From: Armatimonadota bacterium | GTDB lineage: Bacteria; Armatimonadota; Zipacnadia; Zipacnadales; UBA11051 | Length of the DNA stretch: 13,081 bases | Assembly: GCA_003542955.1 (NCBI GenBank) | Contig: DPJP01000473.1 | Location: 414 to 13,494, forward strand | Reading direction: 5' to 3' | Shown here: one piece after another, positions 6,321 through 12,783 of the stretch | Layout: each line of letters starts with the position of its first letter | Position numbering within the stretch: position 1 is the first letter of the stretch | The notes under the pieces: generated by a model | Seen by the model: only the letters and a program-made list of their open reading frames with translations | What the model was told of the DNA's origin: nothing | Database searches by the model: none | Translations under genes and position numbers: made by a program

Positions 6321-7124
6321 ATGGGTAAAGAAGCTCTCGTAGACGGCCGCGACACATCTGTCGTCCAATCCCTGCTCCGGGGACTGGACCTCCTGCAACG
6401 ACTCAGCGCCGCCGACCATCCGCTGAGCCTGCGGGAACTCGCCGAGACCACGGGTCTCAAGGAGCCGACCCTCTACAAGCTCCTGCAGACGCTCGTAGCG
6501 GCGGGCTTTGCGGAGAAGACGGACAGGCCCGTGCTCTACTCGCTCGGGCCGGAAGTGTTCGACCTGTCGGATCGCTACCTGAGGCGGTCCGTGCTCAGCC
6601 GCGCCGAGCATGCCGTGCGGGCGGTCTTCGAGCACCTCCATGAGCACCGCGCCACCGTCGTGCTGGCGCAGGCGCCCGCGGGCGAGGTCGAGGTCGTCAT
6701 GCGCATGAGCCCGGAGCGGCCCGATGTGCTGCAGCGCCCGCGCGGACAGGTCATGCAGCCCTATACGAGCGCGTGCAGCCTCGCCTTCCAGGCCTTCTGG
6801 ACGGAGAGCGAGCGGCAGGCGTACCGCAGGCGCCACCCGTTCTGGGAGGAGGGCGCGCACCTCTGGGAGACGCCCGAGAAGCTCGATGAGTACCTCCAGA
6901 GCGTCCGCGACACCGGCTATGCGACCCCGCAGCTCGGCGGCGCCAATGCCTACCTCGTCGCCGCGCCCGTGTATGACCCCAACCAGCAGTTCATCGCCGT
7001 GCTCGGTGCGAGCATGCGCGAGCAGCAGGTAGCAGAGGACGTCTGGCAGCAGCACATCACACATGTAGTGCAAGCCGCCGCCGAACTCCAGGCGGCGCAG
7101 GATCGGGGAGATCAGGCATGTTGA
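6321..7124 (+). CDS. IclR-family transcriptional regulator
   Basis: The 267-residue protein has the two-domain IclR layout. Residues 13-75 are a winged helix-turn-helix (SVVQSLLRGLDLLQRLS, PLSLRELAETTGLKEPTLYK, LLQTLVAAGF); residues about 80-255 are the effector-binding domain, with conserved-looking segments RHPFWEEG, VRDTGYATPQ and VAAPVYDPNQQFIAVLGASM. Members are dimeric cytosolic repressors or activators that sense small carbon compounds. The effector is not predictable here. Its stop lies inside the start of the next gene (seven-base overlap, 7118-7124), so it is translated with the 4Fe-4S protein and is likely its regulator. No strong ribosome binding site precedes the ATG (only AAAG). 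Confidence 0.93.
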   Translation: MGKEALVDGRDTSVVQSLLRGLDLLQRLSAADHPLSLRELAETTGLKEPTLYKLLQTLVAAGFAEKTDRPVLYSLGPEVFDLSDRYLRRSVLSRAEHAVRAVFEHLHEHRATVVLAQAPAGEVEVVMRMSPERPDVLQRPRGQVMQPYTSACSLAFQAFWTESERQAYRRRHPFWEEGAHLWETPEKLDEYLQSVRDTGYATPQLGGANAYLVAAPVYDPNQQFIAVLGASMREQQVAEDVWQQHITHVVQAAAELQAAQDRGDQAC

Positions 7125-8131
7125 CGGCAGAGGAAGTCAAGTCATACGCCCGCTCGCTGGGCGCGGATGCGGTCGGCATCGCATCCATCGACCGCTTCGA
7201 GGGAGCGCCGCTGCAGATGGACCCGCGGCAGATCATGCCGGAGGCCAAGTCGGTCATCGCCATGGCATTCCGGGTCAACCGCGGAAGCCTCCGTGGAGTC
7301 GAGGAGGGCACCTTCTTCAGCAACTACTCCTCGATGGGCTACGGCGGGCTGACGTATCTGTACATCCCGATGGTCGTCATCAACCTCGCCAAGGCCATCG
7401 AGGACTACGGCTATGAGGCCATCCCCTACGGCCATCAGAGCGACTGGCGCGCCATCGACAACGAGGGCAACCCGCGGGCTGAGTACAGTCGCCCGACGCG
7501 CCCGGGGCAAGCCAACCCCGACGTCATGGTGCACCTGCGCATCGCGGGCTACCTCGCGGGCCTCGGCGAATTCGGCTACTCGAAGGTCTTCCTGACCCCG
7601 CAGTTCGGCCCGCGTCAGCGGCTTGGCATTGTCATCACGGAGGCGGAACTCGAAGCCGACCCGATCTACGACGGGCCGAAGCTGTGCAACCGCTGCATGG
7701 CGTGCGTGAAGGCCTGCCCGGCCCACGCCATCAGCCCCGAGCGCACCGTGAAGGTCGCCCTCGGCGGCCGTGAGGTCGAGTGGGGCGAGCTCGACTGCGG
7801 CGCGTGCAGCTACGGGCTGCGCGGGGCCGAGAAGGTCGAGGAGGGCGAGGAGGGCTTCTATCTGCCGGGCAGCAGCAACTCCCGCCAGGCCGACATCAAC
7901 CCCTTCTACAAGAAGCCGCCGAACCTGTATAAGACCGGTGAGTCGATCTGTGGCGGCCTCGGCTGCGTGCGCGCGTGCATGATTCAGCTCGAGAAGCGCG
8001 GGGTGCTGCAGAACCAGTTCAAGAGCGAGTTCCGGCGCCGCCCGCCGTGGCGGGTCGACTGGAGCGACGAGCCGATGGCCGCGGGCGACGAGGTCACTCC
8101 GCCCCCGCCGCCGGCGAGGAGTCCGTTCTGA
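7118..8131 (+). CDS. Two-cluster 4Fe-4S protein, epoxyqueuosine-reductase/reductive-dehalogenase-like
   Basis: A 337-residue protein. Residues 1-150 contain LTAEEVKSYARSLGADAVGI and PEAKSVIAMAFRV, matching the N-terminal domain shared by QueG-type reductases and related proteins. A ferredoxin-type motif C190-x2-C193-x2-C196-x3-C200-P follows, and a second cysteine set (C227, C230, C278, C283, C287) suggests another 4Fe-4S cluster. QueG uses cobalamin plus two clusters to reduce epoxyqueuosine; reductive dehalogenases share the architecture. This protein has no Tat signal, so it is cytosolic and not a classic respiratory dehalogenase. Co-translation with an IclR regulator points to an inducible catabolic reaction rather than tRNA modification; the substrate is unknown. 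The tail is Pro-rich (PPPPPPARSPF). Confidence 0.85.
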   Translation: MLTAEEVKSYARSLGADAVGIASIDRFEGAPLQMDPRQIMPEAKSVIAMAFRVNRGSLRGVEEGTFFSNYSSMGYGGLTYLYIPMVVINLAKAIEDYGYEAIPYGHQSDWRAIDNEGNPRAEYSRPTRPGQANPDVMVHLRIAGYLAGLGEFGYSKVFLTPQFGPRQRLGIVITEAELEADPIYDGPKLCNRCMACVKACPAHAISPERTVKVALGGREVEWGELDCGACSYGLRGAEKVEEGEEGFYLPGSSNSRQADINPFYKKPPNLYKTGESICGGLGCVRACMIQLEKRGVLQNQFKSEFRRRPPWRVDWSDEPMAAGDEVTPPPPPARSPF

Positions 8132-8153
8132 GCAGCAGAGTACGGTCGGGTAG

Positions 8154-8172
8154 GTCGGGCATCCAGCCCGAC
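8154..8172 (+). repeat. Palindromic intergenic unit 1 (inverted relative to units 2 and 3)
   Basis: A perfect seven-base stem GTCGGGC/GCCCGAC around ATCCA, preceded by GGTAG. Its left flank GTAGGTCGG is the reverse complement of CCGACCTAC found at units 2 and 3, so it belongs to the same repeat type in the opposite orientation. It lies 22 bases after the stop of the 4Fe-4S gene and may also act as a transcript 3' hairpin, though no T-run follows. Confidence 0.75.
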
Positions 8173-8179
8173 GGTGTGT

Positions 8180-8221
8180 GACGTCACGTCGGCATGTCGG
8201 CCAAGGATGGCCGACCTACCC
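8180..8221 (+). repeat. Palindromic intergenic unit 2
   Basis: It starts GACGTCACG and contains an eight-base stem GTCGGCCA/TGGCCGAC (8196-8215, loop AGGA), followed by CTACCC. It runs into ten consecutive C residues (8219-8228). It is a direct near-copy of unit 3, offset by 56-57 bases, and its location between convergent genes is typical of REP-like elements. Confidence 0.8.
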
Positions 8222-8236
8222 CCCCCCCGGCGAGGC

Positions 8237-8277
8237 GACGTCACGCCGCGATGTCGGCCAGGATGGCCGACCTACCC
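8237..8277 (+). repeat. Palindromic intergenic unit 3
   Basis: It starts GACGTCACG and holds the eight-base stem GTCGGCCA/TGGCCGAC (8253-8271, loop GGA), followed by CTACCC. It differs from unit 2 by a few substitutions and small indels, the loop being one base shorter. It begins a few bases beyond the stop codon of the minus-strand sialidase-like gene, so it may protect or terminate that mRNA as well. Confidence 0.8.
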
Positions 8278-8278
8278 G

Positions 8279-9421
8279 CTATGGCGCGATACACCCCCGC
8301 CAGTCCTCCAGCCGGTGGAATGTCAACCGATTCGCGTCATGGAAGTTGTGTGCCCCGTCATAGGCCGTCCGCACCAGGTAGATGATGTCATCACCGTCGA
8401 ATTGCCAATCCACGTACTGGAAGCCCGTCAGCCGAATCGACTGCTCCCACGGCAGCCCCAGATCATCCTCGAGCAGTGTCCTCCGGTGCGTCCAGTGCAG
8501 AAGGTCCTCCGAGCTGTGGAGCGAGAGCACGTTGCGCTGGTTGGCGTAGGCCGGGTCGGTGTTGTTGTTGGAGATGGTGAGATAGACGCCGGTCGCTGCA
8601 TCGCGACGTATCGTGAACTTGCTCATCCCACCGGGGAAGTCGATGATCCGGGAGAACTCCTGGCGCATTGAGCCCTCCGTGCCCGCCGACGCCCCCTCGT
8701 GAATCACCCGCAGCATCACGGCCTTGCCAACCACGGGGATCGAGTTGCAGCGGAGGATGTTGTAGATCTGACCATCGGGCGCCTGAACCACATTGCCCTC
8801 CAGAAACCCCGGCACATCGAGCGGCGGCCAGTCCGCGGACAGCCAGGCACGGTCGAAGGCCACCTTGTTGCTCATCACCCAGTTGCGCGCATCGAGCAGG
8901 TCGGCACCCTCGCGGCACGCGACCACGCACGACTGGAACCCGACACCCCACTGCGCATCCAGACAGTCCTCGAAGGCGCGGTAGAGCCATCCGTCCTTGA
9001 GCAGCACCGGCACCGGCGCGCAGTGGTAGTTGGGGTTCGCCCGATATGGCCCGCCACGGAACAACAGCCCCGAGCGCTCATCCATCGGGTGCGTCCAGGT
9101 GTGGCCGTCGTCCTCGCTGCGCCGGATGACGATGCTCCCATACTGCTGCGAGACTCCGAACAGATACAGCGCTCCGTGATGGATGAAGAGATTGCTCCAG
9201 TACTGTCCGGCGACGTGGGTGAGATTGCTCCACGTGGCGCCGTCATCCGAGGAGCGGTAGAGGCTGAGCAGGTGCTCTTCGTTCTCGTGGTTGCGCGGGC
9301 AGCCGGGGCCGAAGTAGTCATGGCTCGCCAGCAGGTCACCGTTGCCGAGCCGGATGATGCTGGGGCTGCCGATGTAGCTCTTCGTTGCCGCGTCCTGGTA
9401 CTTGACCTGGTTGAAGTGCAT
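8279..9421 (-). CDS. BNR/Asp-box sialidase-like beta-propeller protein
   Basis: A 380-residue protein with two good Asp boxes, S57-S-D-D-G-A-T-W64 and S102-E-D-D-G-H-T-W109, plus a degenerate one (S303-SEDLLHW). The alternating strand pattern throughout suggests a six-bladed sialidase-type propeller. The ending, FDGDDIIYLVRTAYDG then HDANRLTFHRLEDWR, is typical of a BNR-like group in environmental bacteria. Known relatives hydrolyse terminal sugars such as sialic acids, but many have untested substrates. No signal peptide is seen, so a cytosolic location or unusual export is implied. The start is ATG 9421: the frame is open back to about 9588 but offers no ATG, GTG or TTG there, and no ribosome binding site is close. 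It is convergent with the 4Fe-4S gene, and the two may serve one carbohydrate pathway. Confidence 0.8.
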   Translation of the reverse strand: MHFNQVKYQDAATKSYIGSPSIIRLGNGDLLASHDYFGPGCPRNHENEEHLLSLYRSSDDGATWSNLTHVAGQYWSNLFIHHGALYLFGVSQQYGSIVIRRSEDDGHTWTHPMDERSGLLFRGGPYRANPNYHCAPVPVLLKDGWLYRAFEDCLDAQWGVGFQSCVVACREGADLLDARNWVMSNKVAFDRAWLSADWPPLDVPGFLEGNVVQAPDGQIYNILRCNSIPVVGKAVMLRVIHEGASAGTEGSMRQEFSRIIDFPGGMSKFTIRRDAATGVYLTISNNNTDPAYANQRNVLSLHSSEDLLHWTHRRTLLEDDLGLPWEQSIRLTGFQYVDWQFDGDDIIYLVRTAYDGAHNFHDANRLTFHRLEDWRGCIAP

Positions 9422-9687
9422 GGTGATGTGGGGGAGAGCAGTCCCCGCGAAGCCTCCTGTGATGCGAGTTGCGCTCGCACGGCAGTCTGGACGAAAGTGC
9501 AGTTCGCCGCGAGGGGCGGGGAGACTTGCCTGCTTGTTGTGGCCAACTGAGACGCGGCAGCTCTGGGCGGGATGCGTGCATATACCAACTCAAGCACAGC
9601 AGAGGGTATTCGCGCATCACGGCGAATAGCAGGAAGGCCATTGAGTGCAGATCTGAAGTGCGGCTCGCTACTGTGTGGCGAAGATGG
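9422..9687. other. Intergenic region between divergent sialidase-like and higBA genes
   Basis: No gene is supported in this stretch. It contains several inverted repeats: GGGGA/TCCCC (9431-9435 and 9442-9446) in the sialidase-like leader, TGCGAG/CTCGCA around TTGCG (9463-9479), and TATTCGC/GCGAATA around eight bases (9607-9628). The last is well placed to be an operator for the minus-strand gene. On the minus strand an AGGAGG lies at 9453-9458, about 31 bases before the sialidase-like ATG. Confidence 0.4.
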
Positions 9688-9704
9688 TTTACACCAAGTG
9701 TAAA
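9688..9704. promoter_or_regulatory. Perfect inverted repeat overlapping the -35: probable HigA operator
   Basis: TTTACACCAAGTGTAAA is a perfect seven-base inverted repeat around CAA. It covers the -35 hexamer and part of the spacer of the higBA promoter. HigA antitoxins bind palindromes at their own promoters as dimers, so autorepression is the natural reading. Binding itself is inferred. Confidence 0.7.
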
Positions 9705-9716
9705 GATGTCTATAAT
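9688..9716 (+). promoter_or_regulatory. Promoter of the higBA operon
   Basis: TTTACA (9688-9693) and a perfect TATAAT (9711-9716) are separated by 17 bases, a near-consensus sigma-70-type promoter. Transcription would begin near 9723, which makes the in-frame ATG at 9719 too early and supports the ATG at 9740 as the toxin start. Confidence 0.8.
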
Positions 9717-9739
9717 AGATGTGTGAGTTGGCGAGGCCG

Positions 9740-10075
9740 ATGCGGGTCGTGTATCGGACGCGTACACTGGAGAAAGCGTGCAATCTGCAGAAGGATGGGG
9801 ACAGGCTCTGGGGGCGGCAGATAGCCGGCAAAGTGCGTCTCAGAATCGAGCAGATCAGGGGCGTTGACGTCCTTGCAGAGTTGCGCCTCATTCCGGGCGC
9901 GCGTTTCCACCAACTGACGGGAGACCGCTTGGGCCAGTGCGCAATGGACCTGACCAAGAACTGGCGGATCATCGTCGAGCCGTGGGATGAGCTTCGATCC
10001 GAGATCATTGGCGGTGACGTCAATGAGGAGGATGTGCGCGCCGTGCGAATACGTGATGTGGAGGACTACCACTGA
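9740..10075 (+). CDS. higB: HigB-type toxin (RelE superfamily mRNA interferase)
   Basis: A 111-residue protein starting MRVVYRTRTLEKACN. It carries the HigB family landmarks: an N-terminal strand and helix, a helix with K-V-R-L-R-I-E-Q-I-R, then A-R-F-H-Q-L-T-G-D-R-L-G-Q (54-66), a strand with N-W-R-I-I-V-E-P (74-81) and the terminal V-E-D-Y-H. HigB toxins cleave ribosome-bound mRNA and are neutralised by HigA. The start at 9740 is chosen because the predicted transcription start (about 9723) excludes the ATG at 9719; GCGAGG sits just upstream. The TGA overlaps the antitoxin ATG by one base (TGATG), the usual toxin-first higBA order. Stability or anti-phage function is inferred from the family. 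Confidence 0.88.
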   Translation: MRVVYRTRTLEKACNLQKDGDRLWGRQIAGKVRLRIEQIRGVDVLAELRLIPGARFHQLTGDRLGQCAMDLTKNWRIIVEPWDELRSEIIGGDVNEEDVRAVRIRDVEDYH

Positions 10076-11160
10076 TGAGCAGAGCATACGGGGACCTGGT
10101 GCCGGACTACGCGATCCCCCCGGGAGAGACTATTCGTGAGACACTGGCTGCGCTCGGTATGACGCAGGCGGAGTTGGCATTGCGGATGGGTCGGCCGGAG
10201 AACCGCGTCAGTGAGATCATCAACGGGAAGCGAGCAGTCACTCCAGAAACGGCGCTGCAACTGGAGCGGGTCTTGGGCGTGCCCGCACGAATATGGAACA
10301 ACCTGGAGGCCAACTATCGGGAGGCGCTTGCCCGCCTCACTGAGCAGGAGCGCATTGAGGGGCTTGCGCAGCAGGCCGGGCAATTCCCCTACGCGGAAAT
10401 GGCCAAGCGCGGGTGGGTGCCCGAGACGCGCAATGCCACCGAGAGAACCAGTAACCTCCTGAGCTTCTTCGGCGTCGAGAGCTTCACGGTGATTCGGGAT
10501 GTCCATGCCGCAGCCTATCGGACCGCACGCGGGAGGAAGCCTGACCCGCCTGCACTGGCAGCATGGCTGCGCAGGGGGGAACTCGAAGCCCGCAACATGG
10601 AGACACAGAACTATGACGAGACTGCACTCCGCGGTGCGTTGCCGACGTTGCGCGCGCTGACGCCGCTGGAGCCCGCTGAGTTCCTGCCTCGCCTGAAGAC
10701 CATCTGCGCGCAGTGTGGGGTTGCGGTCGTGGTCGTCCCCCGGTTGTCCAGAACCTACGTGAACGGCGCGGCTCGATGGCTCAACTCCAACCGCGCACTC
10801 GTCCAGCTCACGATACGCGGTCGATTCATCGACATCTTCTGGTTCAGCTTCTTCCACGAACTGGGCCACATTCTGCTCCACGGCAAGCGCCAGGAGTTCA
10901 TTGACACCGAGAACACGGCGGGCACCAAGGAAGAAGCTGAGGCCGACGAGTTTGCAGCCGCGGCGCTTCTCTCAACCGATGAGTACGCCCGTGCACGGGC
11001 CCTTGCCCCCGACTTCACCCCGCGCGCAGTCACGGATCTCGCAGACGAGCTTCGTCTGGCCCCGGCCGTAATCATCGGTCGCCTGCAGCACGACGGATTG
11101 CTCCGGCACGATCAACTCAACCACCTGCGTCCCCGGCTGGAATGGGTGGCAGCGGAGTAG
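10075..11160 (+). CDS. higA: HigA-like antitoxin with C-terminal M78 (ImmA/IrrE) metalloprotease domain
   Basis: The 361-residue protein is far longer than ordinary HigA (about 100 residues). Residues 14-90 are a HigA-type helix-turn-helix: P-P-G-E-T-I-R-E-T-L, G-M-T-Q-A-E-L-A-L-R-M-G-R, V-S-E-I-I-N-G-K-R-A-V-T-P-E-T-A, then I-W-N-N-L-E-A-N-Y-R-E. The rest is an ImmA/IrrE-type domain with the zinc motif H261-E-L-G-H265 and a downstream E-A-E-A-D-E-F-A (287-294) that supplies the third ligand. Such proteins bind their promoter and neutralise the partner toxin; the protease domain may cleave a repressor, as ImmA does, to relieve control under stress. That coupling is inference. It is translated with higB and followed by 154 bases without a gene. 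Confidence 0.88.
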   Translation: MSRAYGDLVPDYAIPPGETIRETLAALGMTQAELALRMGRPENRVSEIINGKRAVTPETALQLERVLGVPARIWNNLEANYREALARLTEQERIEGLAQQAGQFPYAEMAKRGWVPETRNATERTSNLLSFFGVESFTVIRDVHAAAYRTARGRKPDPPALAAWLRRGELEARNMETQNYDETALRGALPTLRALTPLEPAEFLPRLKTICAQCGVAVVVVPRLSRTYVNGAARWLNSNRALVQLTIRGRFIDIFWFSFFHELGHILLHGKRQEFIDTENTAGTKEEAEADEFAAAALLSTDEYARARALAPDFTPRAVTDLADELRLAPAVIIGRLQHDGLLRHDQLNHLRPRLEWVAAE

Positions 11161-11299
11161 CGCGCCTTCCACGCGTCGCGCGCCGCCCCGACCGCACTCC
11201 GCAGTCTCCTGCCGTGCCTTCCCCACCACGCCCGCGACATTCTCTCCCCACTTGCCTGCGTTCCACCGACGCAGCCCCGCCTCGCGTCTTCCCCCCCGC
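11161..11299 (+). other. Pyrimidine-rich gap before the lysis genes
   Basis: The plus strand here is strongly C/T-rich with few G runs, up to CCCCCCC just before the holin ribosome binding site. A weak hairpin CTGCGT/ACGCAG (11256-11274) is present; no clear promoter or terminator. An in-frame ATG-less extension of the holin frame runs back to 11252 (TTG) but lacks protein-like composition. Confidence 0.35.
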
Positions 11300-11311
11300 A
11301 AAGGAGGTGAT
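11300..11311 (+). promoter_or_regulatory. Exceptionally strong ribosome binding site of the holin-like gene
   Basis: AAAGGAGGTGAT is complementary over twelve consecutive bases to the typical 3' end of 16S rRNA (anti-SD AUCACCUCCUUU), with GGAGG seven bases from the ATG at 11315. It fixes the start at 11315 rather than at an upstream TTG. Confidence 0.9.
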
Positions 11312-11314
11312 ACC

Positions 11315-11647
11315 ATGAACGAACTCCGTGAGTTCCTCTGTGCACTCGAGCAGTGGCAGGTGTGGATCATCGGTGGCATTGCTGCCGAGGTCATCCTGCA
11401 GATCGTCAAGCGCTCCCTCTGGCAGCCTGCCGATGAGGAGAAGGTCGAGAAGCTGCTGGCCGCCGCACTCGTGGCGCTGGCGCTGACCATCGTCGCCGCC
11501 CCCCAGGGCTGGGGCAGCTTCGCCGCGACATGGGTCGGCATCTTCTTCTCCGCAATCGGCTACCACGAGACCACCGACAAGCTCGGCGCCAAGACCCTCT
11601 GGCGCAACCTCTTCTCGACTGACACCAGCAGCACCGCAGCGTCCTGA
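11315..11647 (+). CDS. Phage holin-like membrane protein
   Basis: A 110-residue protein with three hydrophobic stretches: about 16-32 (VWIIGGIAAEVILQIV), 46-62 (KLLAAALVALALTIVAA) and 66-83 (WGSFAATWVGIFFSAIGY), then a polar tail ending TDTSSTAAS. The length, the membrane spans and its position two genes upstream of an Amidase_2 endolysin suit a class I-like holin that opens the inner membrane at the end of infection. No family motif was matched, so the call rests on topology and context. The start is set by the very strong ribosome binding site. Confidence 0.72.
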   Translation: MNELREFLCALEQWQVWIIGGIAAEVILQIVKRSLWQPADEEKVEKLLAAALVALALTIVAAPQGWGSFAATWVGIFFSAIGYHETTDKLGAKTLWRNLFSTDTSSTAAS

Positions 11648-11699
11648 GCTGTTCTTCTCCCGACAGCACCCCTGAGCCGTTGATCCCCGGAGTAGAACG

Positions 11700-11900
11700 A
11701 TGGACCGAACCTGCCGCACCTGTCGGCATGGCCACCAGGCCGTCTACGAGTTGCACATTTTGCGGCGGTGCGGGCTCCACGGCCGGGTGGTCGCCGACAC
11801 GGACACCTGCTCGGAATGGAGACCCCGCCAGCGAACCGCGCCGGCCCCCGTCCGGCCCGCACACTCCCGCATCACCACACGTGACGATTCCCACGACTGA
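11700..11900 (+). CDS. Small four-cysteine (zinc-finger-like) phage protein
   Basis: A 66-residue product with C5-x2-C8, C24 and C37 in a spacing that suggests one bound zinc (C-x2-C-x15-C-x12-C), ending in C-S-E-W then a Pro/Arg-rich disordered tail. Small 'C.TCRH...RC..HG....TC.EW' proteins are familiar from phage genomes and have no known function. CGGAG lies eight bases before the ATG. It sits between the holin-like and endolysin genes on the same strand. Confidence 0.65.
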   Translation: MDRTCRTCRHGHQAVYELHILRRCGLHGRVVADTDTCSEWRPRQRTAPAPVRPAHSRITTRDDSHD

Positions 11901-11988
11901 CCAATCCCCGGGCAGGTTGCCGAAGCCGTGAGCAGCCGCGTCGCAAGCGGGTCGGCGTCTGCCCCGAAAGACCCCACGGAGGTCCCCC

Positions 11989-12750
11989 ATGATTGAGATT
12001 CGCGCCTACACGGTCAGTGACTTCATCGAGCGTTACCTCCCCGCGCAGCAGCCGCGCTACGGCATCAAGGCCACCGTGCTACACCATACCTACCGGCCGC
12101 GGGCGAAGGACTACACCGGCCCGATCAGCATCGACGCAATCCGCAGATACCACATCCACAACTGCGGCTGGCGCGACATCGGCGCCAATGCGTATGCCGC
12201 CCCGGATGGGAAGGTCTACAACGCCCGGCCGCTGTCGTGGAACAACTACGCTCACGCGCATATCAGCAAGTCGTGGTCGCATGTGCCTGCCGATGTCCGC
12301 GAGCTGGCCTACCCGGACCGCAACTGGCTCAACCACCACGGCTTCGGCATCGAGACCATCGGTGACTTCGATGAGCAGGCCATCGACCCCATCCCGCCCG
12401 CGCTGGAGGTCTCCCTGCGCGTGCTCGCAGCCGTCCACACCCGCTACAAGCTGGCCCCCGAGCGGCTCTTCCTGCATCGCGATGTCGCCTACAAGTCGTG
12501 CCCGGGCAACCGCATCAGCCGCGAGTGGGCGCGACGGGAGGTGAGCAAACGCATGGAGCATCCCGACCCGACCATCCGCATTGTGCTGCTGCCGGGCAGT
12601 CAGCCGGTGGCGTGCAATGCCGCAATCGAGAACGGTGTCACGCGTTGTGATCTCCGCCCGCTGGCGGAGTCGCTCGGCTGCGAGGTCATCGCCGACGACA
12701 TCGCCGCCGGAACGGTCTACGTGCGCCGGGCCGACACACCCGCATCGTGA
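11989..12750 (+). CDS. Endolysin: N-acetylmuramoyl-L-alanine amidase (Amidase_2/PGRP) with C-terminal Cu-amine-oxidase-N-like domain
   Basis: A 253-residue protein; GGAGG (11978-11982) is six bases from the ATG. Residues 25-185 are Amidase_2: a first metal ligand in VLHHT (H32/H33), the W-R-D-I-G-A-N-A-Y-A and D-G-K-V-Y-N-A-R-P core (61-81), G-I-E-T-I-G-D-F (120-127), and the H163-R-D plus S-C171-P-G zinc site. The reaction is cleavage of the amide bond between N-acetylmuramate and L-alanine in peptidoglycan. Residues 195-246 (IRIVLLPGSQPVACNAAIEN, CDLRPLAESLGCEVIADD, AGTVYV) match the pattern of copper-amine-oxidase N-terminal-like domains, seen in some wall enzymes as a possible binding module. 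There is no signal peptide, so export depends on the upstream holin. The role is host lysis. Confidence 0.9.
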   Translation: MIEIRAYTVSDFIERYLPAQQPRYGIKATVLHHTYRPRAKDYTGPISIDAIRRYHIHNCGWRDIGANAYAAPDGKVYNARPLSWNNYAHAHISKSWSHVPADVRELAYPDRNWLNHHGFGIETIGDFDEQAIDPIPPALEVSLRVLAAVHTRYKLAPERLFLHRDVAYKSCPGNRISREWARREVSKRMEHPDPTIRIVLLPGSQPVACNAAIENGVTRCDLRPLAESLGCEVIADDIAAGTVYVRRADTPAS

Positions 12751-12783
12751 GTATTCCAGTCACAGTCAAGGAGATGAGCATAC

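Noticed and set aside
8154..8277. A CRISPR array at the clustered repeats.
   Set aside because: Only three units, in mixed orientation, without regular spacers; they are palindromic intergenic repeats.
8131..8281. Classical Rho-independent terminators.
   Set aside because: The hairpins are strong but lack a following T-run on either strand; recorded as repeats instead.
8875..10023. A 382-codon minus-strand frame covering the sialidase-like 5' end and higB.
   Set aside because: Its product is Ser/Arg/Thr-rich without protein-like order, and it crosses two well-supported genes and a good promoter.
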